Source: Nautiliaceae bacterium (GTDB lineage: Bacteria; Campylobacterota; Campylobacteria; Campylobacterales; Nautiliaceae). From it: a stretch of DNA of 7,574 nucleotides. The translations under genes and the position numbers were made by a program. The notes below the pieces were generated by a model. The model was given only the letters and a program-made list of their open reading frames with translations, searched no databases and was not told where the DNA came from. Positions within the stretch are counted from its first letter, which is position 1. Each line of letters begins with the position of its first letter. This document shows positions 1-6,286 of the stretch, piece by piece. The stretch covers positions 1 to 7,574 of the forward strand of contig JALVUH010000064.1 in assembly GCA_027035735.1 (NCBI GenBank), given 5' to 3'.

Positions 1-917
1 GCTTTTTCAAAAGCTTCTACACCCTCATCAAATAATTCTTGATAAACTTTTTGAAGATTAATTCCAGCTGGTGTAAGAAAGCTAAAAAATGCATCAATAT
101 GTTTTGTTTGAAAATGAAATGACTCTTCTAAGTCTTTATCTTTAATCTCTTCAATTACATCAAGAGGAAGTGTTAATACTGAATGTGGAAGATATAGATT
201 TTGCACATAATAATCTTTTGGTAAATAGTCTTGTTTCACACCAGTTGAAGCAAAAAGCGCTCTTATATTAGGAATATTTTGTTCTTCTATCTGATTATAA
301 ATTTTAATAGCATTAAAAAACCCTACTCTATCTTTTGCTAAATTTTGCATAGCAAGTTGTGGATTTAATTTTCTATCAAATCTGCTTACAAAAATTGAAA
401 TAACTCCATCAATAGTTCTTGGTCCCTTACTAATTGCTTCAAGAGCTCTCATTGCTTGATTTGGAGAAAATACAAGCGTAGCATTAATATTAATTCCTTT
501 TTTAGCAAGCTCTTCCATAGCTTTAAAACCTGCTTCATTGGCTGGAATTTTTATCATTACATTATCACGCTCAATCTTATCTACAAGTCTTAAAGCTTCA
601 TCAATAGTTCCTTTAGCATCGTTTATAAGTCTTGGATCAACTTCAATACTTGCATATCCATCATTTCCTTCATCATAAAGAGGCTCAAGTATGTCACATG
701 CTTTTTGAATATCTTTTACTGCAATCTCTTCATAAATTTCTTTTGAAGATTTTCCTTTTAATTTTTCAAAATCTTCTTTATAAACATCCTTTTTAAGTGC
801 ATTTGCGAAAATAGCAGGATTACTTGTAAGTCCATTTACTAAGCCACTATTAACTAACTCTTTAAATTCATTATCTAAAAATTCCCTATCTAAATAATCC
901 ACCCAAATACTTGTCAT
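1..917 (-). CDS. tal: Transaldolase, C-terminus cut off by the window edge
   Basis: Transaldolase of the pentose phosphate pathway, a cytoplasmic enzyme that moves a three-carbon dihydroxyacetone unit from sedoheptulose 7-phosphate to glyceraldehyde 3-phosphate through a lysine Schiff base. 305 complete codons are visible from the ATG at 917-915, reading off the left edge. Recognisable stretches are LTSNPAIF (residues 30-37), SIEVDPR (90-96), VMIKIPANEAG (120-130, with K123 as the expected Schiff-base lysine), NATLVFS (145-151) and SRFDR (178-182). Family members in Campylobacter are about 325 residues, so roughly 20 are missing. The start is fixed by a strong Shine-Dalgarno that overlaps the serB stop codon. 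It lies 9 nt downstream of serB and should be co-transcribed with it; the same serB-tal order occurs in Campylobacter jejuni (from memory). I see no frameshift. Confidence 0.93.
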   Translation of the reverse strand, partial: MTSIWVDYLDREFLDNEFKELVNSGLVNGLTSNPAIFANALKKDVYKEDFEKLKGKSSKEIYEEIAVKDIQKACDILEPLYDEGNDGYASIEVDPRLINDAKGTIDEALRLVDKIERDNVMIKIPANEAGFKAMEELAKKGININATLVFSPNQAMRALEAISKGPRTIDGVISIFVSRFDRKLNPQLAMQNLAKDRVGFFNAIKIYNQIEEQNIPNIRALFASTGVKQDYLPKDYYVQNLYLPHSVLTLPLDVIEEIKDKDLEESFHFQTKHIDAFFSFLTPAGINLQKVYQELFDEGVEAFEK

Positions 918-920
918 TTT

Positions 921-929
921 ATCTCCTTA
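921..929 (-). promoter_or_regulatory. Ribosome binding site of tal overlapping the serB stop codon
   Basis: On the minus strand the sequence reads TAAGGAGATAAAATG. The serB stop codon TAA forms the first three bases of a nine-base Shine-Dalgarno-like sequence, and the tal ATG follows three bases after it. A ribosome finishing serB would therefore sit on the tal start site, which suggests termination-reinitiation coupling. It also fixes the tal start codon. Confidence 0.8.
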
Positions 930-1547
930 AATAAATTCTAAAATTTTTGTCAAATCTTTTTCATCAATTATAAAATCAGCTTCTTTTTTCAAAACATCTT
1001 TTGCACAAAAAGCTATTTTTTTACCAGCATACTTAAACATACTTAAATCATTTGCTCCATCTCCAACAACTAATGTATCTTCTTTACTAACCCCTAAAAC
1101 ATCTTGCATTCTTTTTAACATATCACCTTTAGAATGGCTAAACATCATCTCTCCACCAACAAGCCCTGTTAAAATACCATTTTTGGAATGAAGTATATTA
1201 GAAAAGTCAGCATCAAATCCTAAAACTTCTTTAGCATAGCTTGTAGCATTTCTAAATCCACCACTAAAAACCAAAACCCTATATCCATCTTTTTTTAAAG
1301 CTTTTATCGTTTCATCTGCTCCTGGCATATATGGAAGATTATGACATATTTCATTTACTTTTTTTTCTTCTAAACCTTCTAAAAGTTTTACTCTCATTAT
1401 TAGACTTTCAAAAAAATCAAGCTCCCCTCTCATAGCCATTTCAGTAATTGAGGCAACTTTATCTTTTAATCCTAAAGGTTCGGCTAAAAAATCTATAGTC
1501 TCTCCATCCATTAAAGTAGAATCAAAATCAAATACTGCTAACTTCAT
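927..1547 (-). CDS. serB: Phosphoserine phosphatase (HAD superfamily)
   Basis: Last step of serine biosynthesis: hydrolysis of O-phosphoserine to serine in the cytoplasm. The 206-residue protein has all HAD motifs: DFDST at residues 7-11 (nucleophile D7, acid/base D9), SGG at 95-97 (motif II), K140 in HSKGDML (motif III) and GDGANDLSM at 162-170 (Mg-binding D163 and D167). E16 in GETID and R52 in MRVKLLEGL align with the substrate-binding Glu and Arg known from the Methanocaldococcus enzyme, which favours phosphoserine over other HAD substrates. There is no N-terminal ACT domain; this is the short form, close to 207 residues in Campylobacter. The start is set by AAAAAGG upstream of ATG and a TGTTAAAAT element about 20 nt upstream. 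It is the first gene of an operon with tal and is divergent from tatA. Confidence 0.93.
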   Translation of the reverse strand: MKLAVFDFDSTLMDGETIDFLAEPLGLKDKVASITEMAMRGELDFFESLIMRVKLLEGLEEKKVNEICHNLPYMPGADETIKALKKDGYRVLVFSGGFRNATSYAKEVLGFDADFSNILHSKNGILTGLVGGEMMFSHSKGDMLKRMQDVLGVSKEDTLVVGDGANDLSMFKYAGKKIAFCAKDVLKKEADFIIDEKDLTKILEFI

Positions 1548-1566
1548 TTATTACCTTTTTTCTAGA

Positions 1567-1575
1567 ATTTTAACA
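1567..1575 (-). promoter_or_regulatory. Extended -10 promoter of serB-tal
   Basis: Read on the minus strand this is TGTTAAAAT, a perfect match to the extended -10 form TGnTAnAAT that dominates Campylobacterota sigma-70 promoters; no clear -35 is seen. The predicted start of transcription is near 1560, giving a leader of about 13 nt that begins at the ribosome binding site AAAAAGG. Confidence 0.65.
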
Positions 1576-1592
1576 AAAAAAGAAAAAATTTA

Positions 1593-1601
1593 TGCTACAA
1601 T
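1593..1601 (+). promoter_or_regulatory. Extended -10 promoter of tatA-tatC
   Basis: TGCTACAAT fits TGnTAnAAT exactly. Transcription would start near 1608, about 14 nt before the tatA ATG at 1622, leaving room only for the ribosome binding site (AAAGGA, 1610-1615). An in-frame ATG at 1592 lies within this element and so upstream of the expected transcript start. Confidence 0.65.
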
Positions 1602-1621
1602 TCTCTAAAAAAGGATTTATC

Positions 1622-1855
1622 ATGGGTATAGGAACAACTCAAGTAATTATAATTTTATTAGTAGTATTAATCTTATTTGGAGGTAAAAAAATACCAGAAC
1701 TTGCTCAAGGACTTGGTAAAGGAATAAAAAACTTTAAAGATGCTGTAAGAGAAGGCGAAGAAGAAACTACTATAAAACCTACAGAAAAAATAGAAAATCA
1801 AAACACCACACAAACTACACAACAAACTTCAGAAAAAAAAGATATAAATGCTTGA
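1622..1855 (+). CDS. tatA: Twin-arginine translocase subunit TatA
   Basis: Small membrane protein of the Tat pathway. TatA is recruited in many copies to the receptor complex and lets folded, often cofactor-bearing proteins cross the inner membrane. The 77-residue protein has a short polar N-terminus with Q7, one membrane helix (about 6-19), the FGG hinge (19-21), and an amphipathic helix KKIPELAQGLGKGIKNFK (22-39). An acidic patch and a Gln/Thr-rich low-complexity tail (58-70) follow. A longer reading from ATG 1592 is rejected: it would add ten residues before the conserved MGIG start, has no ribosome binding site, and begins inside the promoter -10. AAGGA with 6-nt spacing supports 1622. 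The last codons overlap tatC by 8 nt. No separate tatB is present here; the protein could serve both TatA and TatB roles, but a tatB elsewhere cannot be excluded. Confidence 0.92.
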   Translation: MGIGTTQVIIILLVVLILFGGKKIPELAQGLGKGIKNFKDAVREGEEETTIKPTEKIENQNTTQTTQQTSEKKDINA

Positions 1856-2594
1856 GGATTTAAGACCACATATAGCCGAGTTACGTTCTCGGCTAATTAA
1901 AATAGTAATAATTTACTTTATATTCTTTATCATTGCGTTTATCTTCTGGAAAGATATATTTGCATGGATGAGTGCTCCTTTAATGGAAGCACTTAAATTA
2001 GATAAACACTCTGAAATTATTTTTACTGGTCTTGCAGAGCCTTTTTTTACAGCAGTAAAAATAGCTCTATTTGCTGGATTTTTCTTTTCTTTGCCATTTA
2101 TTTTATATCAAATATGGGCATTTATAGCCCCAGGGCTTTATGAACATGAAAAAAAATTAATTTTGCCTTTTGTATTTTGGGGCACTATTATGTTCGTGCT
2201 TGGTGCCGCCTTTGCTTATTACATTGTGTTTCCTGTAGGTTTTAAAGTATTAGTTACATTTGGTGGTAAACAATTTACTGCAATGCCTAGAATTAGCGAA
2301 TATGTAAGTTTTTTTGGAAAACTTATGCTTGGATTTGGTATAGCATTTGAAATGCCAGTAGTTACATACTTTTTAGCAAAACTAGGACTTGTTACTGATA
2401 AAACTCTAAAAGATTTTTCAAGATATGCTATTGTCGTAATTTTTATTATGGCAGCTGTATTAACACCTCCTGATTTATTTAGTCAAATAGCAATGGCTAC
2501 TCCTTTATTAATACTCTATGGAGTTTCTATTTTAATTGCAAAAATAGTAAATCCAGAAAAAGAGCCTGAAAAAGAGGCAAAAGAAACAAAATAA
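1848..2594 (+). CDS. tatC: Sec-independent (twin-arginine) translocase subunit TatC
   Basis: Six-helix inner-membrane receptor that binds the twin-arginine signal peptide and organises TatA. The 248-residue protein has the N-terminal HIAELRSRL motif (residues 8-16, with E11). SLPFILYQIWAFIAPGLYEHEKK spans 81-103, with E101 matching the signal-peptide-binding glutamate of E. coli TatC. Also present are FEMPV (167-171, E168) and LTPPDLFSQ (205-213). Approximate membrane helices are 17-35, 66-88, 107-131, 154-176, 191-207 and 212-232. The short Lys/Glu tail (236-248) is cytoplasmic. Its ATG lies inside the 3' end of tatA (ATGCTTGA, 8-nt overlap) with only a weak A-rich ribosome binding site, so translation is probably coupled to tatA. 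A strong hairpin covers codons 9-16. Length is normal for the family. Confidence 0.95.
   Translation: MLEDLRPHIAELRSRLIKIVIIYFIFFIIAFIFWKDIFAWMSAPLMEALKLDKHSEIIFTGLAEPFFTAVKIALFAGFFFSLPFILYQIWAFIAPGLYEHEKKLILPFVFWGTIMFVLGAAFAYYIVFPVGFKVLVTFGGKQFTAMPRISEYVSFFGKLMLGFGIAFEMPVVTYFLAKLGLVTDKTLKDFSRYAIVVIFIMAAVLTPPDLFSQIAMATPLLILYGVSILIAKIVNPEKEPEKEAKETK
1873..1895 (+). other. GC-rich hairpin just inside tatC, 17 nt after the tatA stop
   Basis: TAGCCGAG (1873-1880) and CTCGGCTA (1888-1895) are a perfect 8-bp inverted repeat around a 7-nt loop (TTACGTT). Five of eight pairs are G-C, striking in so AT-rich a region. The arms are made of GCC, GAG, CGG and CTA codons, while the other arginines I checked in tatC (apart from CGT in the loop) are AGA. 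It is not followed by a T-run, so it does not look like an intrinsic terminator. Inferred roles are an mRNA 3'-stabiliser for tatA, a brake on tatC translation, or an RNA-processing site. Confidence 0.6.
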
Positions 2595-2621
2595 AACCTT
2601 CCTTTTTTCTCCCTGAATTTT

Positions 2622-2648
2622 CTTTAGTCCTATTGACTAAAAGTTTTT
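2622..2648 (+). terminator. Probable intrinsic terminator of tatA-tatC, overlapping the next promoter
   Basis: TTTAGTC (2623-2629) and GACTAAA (2635-2641) form a perfect 7-bp inverted repeat with a CTATT loop. C2622 could also pair with G2643 past a bulged A. A run of five T (2644-2648) follows at once, and the hairpin starts about 28 nt after the tatC stop, as expected for an intrinsic terminator. The stem is AT-rich and therefore weak. The right arm also carries the -35 box of the downstream promoter, so the same repeat could instead be an operator. Confidence 0.5.
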
Positions 2649-2661
2649 AATTTGTTAAAAT
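2633..2661 (+). promoter_or_regulatory. Near-consensus promoter of the DUF505-like gene
   Basis: TTGACT (-35, 2633-2638), a 17-nt spacer, and TAAAAT (-10, 2656-2661) preceded by TGn (2653-2655) give almost the full sigma-70 consensus plus an extended -10. This is the only promoter in the window with a convincing -35. Transcription should start near 2668, leaving a leader of about 20 nt that holds the Shine-Dalgarno. High expression is inferred. Confidence 0.75.
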
Positions 2662-2675
2662 TACAAAAAATAATT

Positions 2676-2688
2676 AGGAGGGACTAAA
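2676..2688 (+). promoter_or_regulatory. Strong ribosome binding site with a repeat of the upstream arm
   Basis: AGGAGG (2676-2681) is a full-length Shine-Dalgarno, placed 6 nt before the ATG at 2688. The overlapping octamer GGACTAAA (2681-2688) is the exact reverse complement of TTTAGTCC at 2623-2630. In a transcript reading through from tatC the two could pair and mask the start site, whereas a transcript from the gene's own promoter lacks the upstream arm. Confidence 0.55.
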
Positions 2689-4544
2689 TGGTAATTAAAA
2701 AAGAAGCAGCAAAAATAATTTTAGAATTATTAAATAGTGATGTTAAAACAATAAAAGTAGAAGCATTAAATAATGAAGCAGTAGAAGAGCTAAATCTTGG
2801 AGGAATTTTAAGATTTCCAATGCCAGGAGTAGCAGAATTTACTTATGGAGGAAGCATCGTAGCAGATGTATTAAATAGAGTAAAAGACAAAATTGAAAAT
2901 ATTGATGAATGGAAAGATAATTTTAAATGGGTAAGTAGTGAAGTTATCGCTATGATTGATGGAGCTATCAAAAATAAAAATAAAACTACAAAAATTTCAA
3001 ATGAACCTTTAGAAAAAAGAGGATTTGCTGAAAATGGTGAATTAACTCAAGAAGCAATTGATTTATATGAAGCATATAAAATAATTGAACCTGAACTTGC
3101 AATTGATGCAAAACTTGCAGAATATATTAGAAAATCTCCAATGGGTCCAACTGATGCACACTATCTTCCAATTGAAGAAAACAATAAAGATTTACTTGAA
3201 GCTATGAGACTTATTGCTTATTCAATCCCACACGGAGAATATTTCACATTTACAGAACTTGGACAAGCTGTAAAAGAAACATTAACTTATGGAGGATGGG
3301 CAGTAGAAGGAAGTGCTCTTGATTTATCAATTTTAGAAGATATAGCAAAAGTAGCTGATGGAGAAGAAATTGACCTTGATTCATTAGTAAATTTAGAAAC
3401 TTTAGGATATGTTCAAGATGTAGATAAATTAACAAAAGCTGGGGAAAAAGCTCTTGAAGTTTATAGAATTTATAAAGATAGAACAGAAAAACCTCTAAAA
3501 ACATTCGCAATTGAACAAGAAGAGATTGAAACTCTAAAAACTATCAAAAAAATTTGGGATGAAAAAGTTCCTGAAAATCCAGAAGAAACACCTACATTTG
3601 ATGAAATTAAGGCAGAATTACTTGAGAGAAAAATTAGAGAATATAAAAAATTAATTGAAAAATATGGTAGAAGACTTGATGAAATGCCTAAGAAAAAACA
3701 AGAAATCGCTAAAAAATTCCAAGACTTACAAGATAAGAAAAAATGGTTTGATGAAAACTTTGATTTAAAAGAATATCTATACAGCCTTGAAGCGTTTGGA
3801 TTAATTAGTGAAGGTGTAGATGAAAAAGGAAAAGCAGTATATTTTGTAACTCCAGATGGAGAGAGAGTAATTGAAGATCAAAATTATGATGAAAGACCAA
3901 TTCACAGCTGGTCAGTAAAAACACTTGCAATTTCAAACAAAATGTTTAGTGCACCAAATAGAGAATGGGTAGAAGAAGCAAGAAAAGAGAGAATTCTTGG
4001 AACTTATGAACCAAGCAAATCAGGTCTTTTATATGAAGAAATTGCAACTCATCAAAAACTTCCATTTATGACAAGATATGAAATGGATATATTTAAAATG
4101 ATTCCAGATAGAGGAATTGCATGTGAAGATATCTTAAGTGGAAAAAATGAAGATGAAAAAAGAAAAATTTATGAAGCAATTGATAAACTTGAAGCAAAAG
4201 GTTTCGTAGAAGTATTACCAGATGGTCATATTATTGAAACTGAATATGGAAAAATGATGGATGAAGCTATGAGTGGAGTTCCTGAAGGATTTGGAGCACC
4301 AATTAATCCAATAATCTATAGAGTTGTAAAAGCAATTGCAGAAACTGGTAGTATGTATGTAAAAGAAAATAAAGTAAGAATATTACCAGAAAATATAAAA
4401 GAAGCTATCAAAAAATCTGGTCTAACTAAAGAAGAATTTGAAAAAGCTTATGTTGCAGCAAGAGAAGCTAAATATCTTGGAAGAAACAGCGTAAATGAAG
4501 CTGGACTTTTAATGCTAAAAGCAGTAGAGGCATTAAATAACTAA
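2688..4544 (+). CDS. DUF505-like protein of unknown function with repeated winged-helix-like units
   Basis: A 618-residue, highly charged protein with no signal peptide or membrane helix and a single cysteine (C479), so cytoplasmic. I associate it with the DUF505 family of archaea and thermophilic or vent bacteria, from memory of sequence style; the function is unknown. The pattern leu-x-x-leu-gly-phi, short turn, (L/V/E)T-x-x-G-x-x-(L/M)-x-x-A/E recurs, suggesting winged-helix wings: about 33-65 (LGGILRF), 108-131 (KRGFAENGELT), 233-260 (LETLGYVQDVDKLTKAGEKALE), 364-397 (LEAFGLI, TPDGERVIE), 496-528 (LEAKGFVEV, TEYGKMMDEAM) and 588-616 (NEAGLLMLKAVEAL). Residues 305-355 are Lys/Glu-rich and probably a long helix or coiled coil. 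The start is fixed by AGGAGG at 6-nt spacing and a near-consensus promoter. It is apparently monocistronic, flanked by tatC upstream and a convergent gene that overlaps its last 12 nt. DNA or RNA binding is possible but unproven. Confidence 0.6.
   Translation: MVIKKEAAKIILELLNSDVKTIKVEALNNEAVEELNLGGILRFPMPGVAEFTYGGSIVADVLNRVKDKIENIDEWKDNFKWVSSEVIAMIDGAIKNKNKTTKISNEPLEKRGFAENGELTQEAIDLYEAYKIIEPELAIDAKLAEYIRKSPMGPTDAHYLPIEENNKDLLEAMRLIAYSIPHGEYFTFTELGQAVKETLTYGGWAVEGSALDLSILEDIAKVADGEEIDLDSLVNLETLGYVQDVDKLTKAGEKALEVYRIYKDRTEKPLKTFAIEQEEIETLKTIKKIWDEKVPENPEETPTFDEIKAELLERKIREYKKLIEKYGRRLDEMPKKKQEIAKKFQDLQDKKKWFDENFDLKEYLYSLEAFGLISEGVDEKGKAVYFVTPDGERVIEDQNYDERPIHSWSVKTLAISNKMFSAPNREWVEEARKERILGTYEPSKSGLLYEEIATHQKLPFMTRYEMDIFKMIPDRGIACEDILSGKNEDEKRKIYEAIDKLEAKGFVEVLPDGHIIETEYGKMMDEAMSGVPEGFGAPINPIIYRVVKAIAETGSMYVKENKVRILPENIKEAIKKSGLTKEEFEKAYVAAREAKYLGRNSVNEAGLLMLKAVEALNN
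4508..4537. repeat. Inverted repeat at the convergent gene ends
   Basis: TTTAATGC (4508-4515) and GCATTAAA (4530-4537) are perfect 8-bp arms around a 14-nt loop. They lie at the 3' end of the DUF505-like gene, and the right arm spans the complement of the cyclase stop codon. It is the only hairpin candidate between the two convergent genes, which otherwise leave no intergenic space. On the plus strand only a short ATTTT follows, and on the minus strand no T-run, so terminator activity is uncertain. Confidence 0.35.
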
Positions 4545-5384
4545 TTTTCCCTTCTCTTTTTTTGCCTCATACAATCTTTCATCAGCTATTTTTATTACTT
4601 CTTTTAATGAATTAGAATCAGTTTTATAATGAGCAGCACCTATACTTGCACTTACTTTTATACCATTAATTTCAATAGAATTTACTTTTTTAAAAAGTCT
4701 TTGCGCTACTATTTGTAATACATCATTTGATGTAAATAAAAAAATTACAAATTCATCTCCTCCATACCTAAAAGCATAATCTAAATCCCTAATTGAATTT
4801 CTTATAACTTCCCCTACTTTTTTTAAAATTAAATCTCCCATATAATGACCATACTTATCATTTATTTCTTTAAAATTATCTAAATCAATAAATAAAATTC
4901 CAATTTCATAATCACTATTTTCATATTTATCAATTAAAAATTCAAAAAATCTTTTATTATAAAGTCCTGTTATTTCATCTTTTATAGCCATTTCTGCAAG
5001 AAAATTTGCTAAATAACTATAATTGATTATATTTTTAAAATTCCCTTCTTCATCCACTATAATTAAATTTTGAATATTGTAAGTTCTCATTAATTTATAA
5101 GCTTCTAAAATTGCTTCTTCCTCTTTTAAAGTAATTAATTTCTCTGGATATTTATCAATTAACTCTTTTACTGTCATATCATCCATATGTAATAATAAAA
5201 TCTCTATTACATCCTTAGAAGTAATCAAATAAAAAGGTTTTTTATTTTTTAAAACTACAATCAAATCAATATCTTTATCACAAAAAATTTTTGATATTTC
5301 GGTTATTTTTTTATCTTTTATTTCTTCATATTCAAAAACTTTATAATGTTTATTGTTATAATCATTTAATAATTTTAATTTCAT
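4533..5384 (-). CDS. CBS-pair diguanylate cyclase (GGDEF domain)
   Basis: A cytoplasmic signalling enzyme predicted to make cyclic di-GMP from two GTP. In the 283-residue form the N-terminal part (about 25-130) looks like a tandem CBS pair: the first half contains DLIVVLKNKKPFYLIT, the second LITLKEEEAILEAY and IQNLIIVDEEGNFKNIIN. CBS pairs usually bind adenine nucleotides. The GGDEF domain (about 134-280) has DEITGLYNKR, FIDLDNFKEIND, an intact RYGGDEF (GGDEF at 208-212) and ADERLYEAKKEKG, so it should be active. RDLD (199-202) sits five residues before GGDEF, matching the inhibitory RxxD site for product feedback. An ATG at 5399 would add five residues (MWRRV) inside the upstream gene. I prefer 5384, which forms TAATG with the preceding stop and has GGAG upstream. 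No membrane segment is seen. It is the last gene of the truD-transporter-cyclase operon. Confidence 0.88.
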   Translation of the reverse strand: MKLKLLNDYNNKHYKVFEYEEIKDKKITEISKIFCDKDIDLIVVLKNKKPFYLITSKDVIEILLLHMDDMTVKELIDKYPEKLITLKEEEAILEAYKLMRTYNIQNLIIVDEEGNFKNIINYSYLANFLAEMAIKDEITGLYNKRFFEFLIDKYENSDYEIGILFIDLDNFKEINDKYGHYMGDLILKKVGEVIRNSIRDLDYAFRYGGDEFVIFLFTSNDVLQIVAQRLFKKVNSIEINGIKVSASIGAAHYKTDSNSLKEVIKIADERLYEAKKEKGKLVI

Positions 5385-6286
5385 TACTCTTCTCCACATT
5401 CCTCAAGTAATTTATTAATATGAGAATCATCATAAGGGTCTGCGTGTATATTAATTATCCACTTTTTATCAGGATCCAGTGCTCTTATTTTATCTTCTAC
5501 ATTCTCTATAATAGTGTGAGCAAATTTTAATTTCATATCGGGCGTTAAAACTAAATGAACATCTACAAAGTTCCTATTTCCAGCTTTTCTGGTTCTAAGA
5601 CAGTGATAATCAAGCACAAGCGGCTCTTTTTTAATAATCTCTTTTATTTTTTCAACTGTTTCAAAATCAAGTGCAACATCCAGTAATATTTCAAATCCTT
5701 CTTTTACTATTTCACTTGCTTCTTTTATAATATAAATTCCAATTAAAATAGAAAGAATAAAATCTACAAAATACCATCCTGTAAATTTAATAATTATTAA
5801 TGAAATTAAAACTACACTATTTGTTATTAAATCTGTTTTATAATGAAGAGCATCTGATTTAATAACTAAGTTATTTGTCTTTTTTGCTATATAATTTAAA
5901 AATGCAACCAATCCACCCACAATAACTATAGAAAAAATCATTACATAAATAGAAGCATCCAAATGAGTTATTGCTTCTTTTTCTATAAGTTTTCTAATAG
6001 CTTCATAAATAATAAAAAGTCCACTTGCAATAATTATTAATCCCTCAAAAAGTGCAGCTAATCCTTCAATCTTACTTTTCCCATAATTAAATTTTTCATC
6101 TGGTTTACTTTCACTAATTTTAAGAGCAATATTATTAAAAATACTAACAAACATATCCAAAACACTATCAAGAGCACTAGCAAGAACAGCAACACTTCCG
6201 CTTAAAATCCCAATAGTGATTTTTGCAATGGACAAAATAATAGCAACAATAATTGCTACAAATGTAGCTTTTCTTTCAATACTCAT
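5384..6286 (-). CDS. Cation diffusion facilitator metal exporter (FieF-like)
   Basis: Inner-membrane proton-coupled exporter of divalent metals such as Zn2+, Fe2+ or Mn2+. The 300-residue protein has about six membrane helices (roughly 8-28, 34-52, 80-97, 111-131, 154-168, 172-188) and a soluble C-terminal domain (205-290). The transport site is intact: D40-SVL-D44 in helix 2 and H148-YKT-D152 in helix 5, within SDALHYKTDLITN, close to the FieF motif ADMLHYQSD. This DD-HD pattern fits Zn/Fe-type members rather than the DD-DD manganese type. In the C-terminal domain H228, H244, H281 and D283 (HADP) correspond to the regulatory metal site of FieF. The ATG directly follows the truD stop (TAGATG) with AGGAG at 6-nt spacing. 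Its stop overlaps the start of the cyclase gene by one base (TAATG), so all three genes are probably co-translated. The exact metal cannot be read from sequence alone. Confidence 0.92.
   Translation of the reverse strand: MSIERKATFVAIIVAIILSIAKITIGILSGSVAVLASALDSVLDMFVSIFNNIALKISESKPDEKFNYGKSKIEGLAALFEGLIIIASGLFIIYEAIRKLIEKEAITHLDASIYVMIFSIVIVGGLVAFLNYIAKKTNNLVIKSDALHYKTDLITNSVVLISLIIIKFTGWYFVDFILSILIGIYIIKEASEIVKEGFEILLDVALDFETVEKIKEIIKKEPLVLDYHCLRTRKAGNRNFVDVHLVLTPDMKLKFAHTIIENVEDKIRALDPDKKWIINIHADPYDDSHINKLLEECGEE

Noticed and set aside
1592..1621. Ten-residue N-terminal extension of TatA from ATG 1592
   Set aside because: This ATG lies inside the promoter -10 element, has no ribosome binding site, and precedes the conserved polar TatA N-terminus MGIG; ATG 1622 has AAGGA at 6-nt spacing.
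2116..2137. GGGC / AGCCC / GGGCT inverted repeats in tatC
   Set aside because: Pairs of only 4-5 bp, one with a 2-nt loop, within the conserved WAFIAPGLY codons; explained by coding and much weaker than the hairpin at 1873-1895.
3250..3510. Minus-strand open frame of 86 codons
   Set aside because: It lies inside the DUF505-like gene and its Leu-rich, low-complexity product is what the antisense of Glu/Lys/Ala-rich coding sequence gives; no promoter or ribosome site.
4555..4561. Run of seven T as a terminator of the DUF505-like gene
   Set aside because: No stem directly precedes it, and it is the complement of Lys codons in the conserved C-terminus of the cyclase.
5385..5399. Earlier start (MWRRV extension) for the CBS-GGDEF gene
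   Set aside because: It would lie wholly within the transporter gene without a good ribosome site; the TAATG junction at 5384 with GGAG upstream is the better start.
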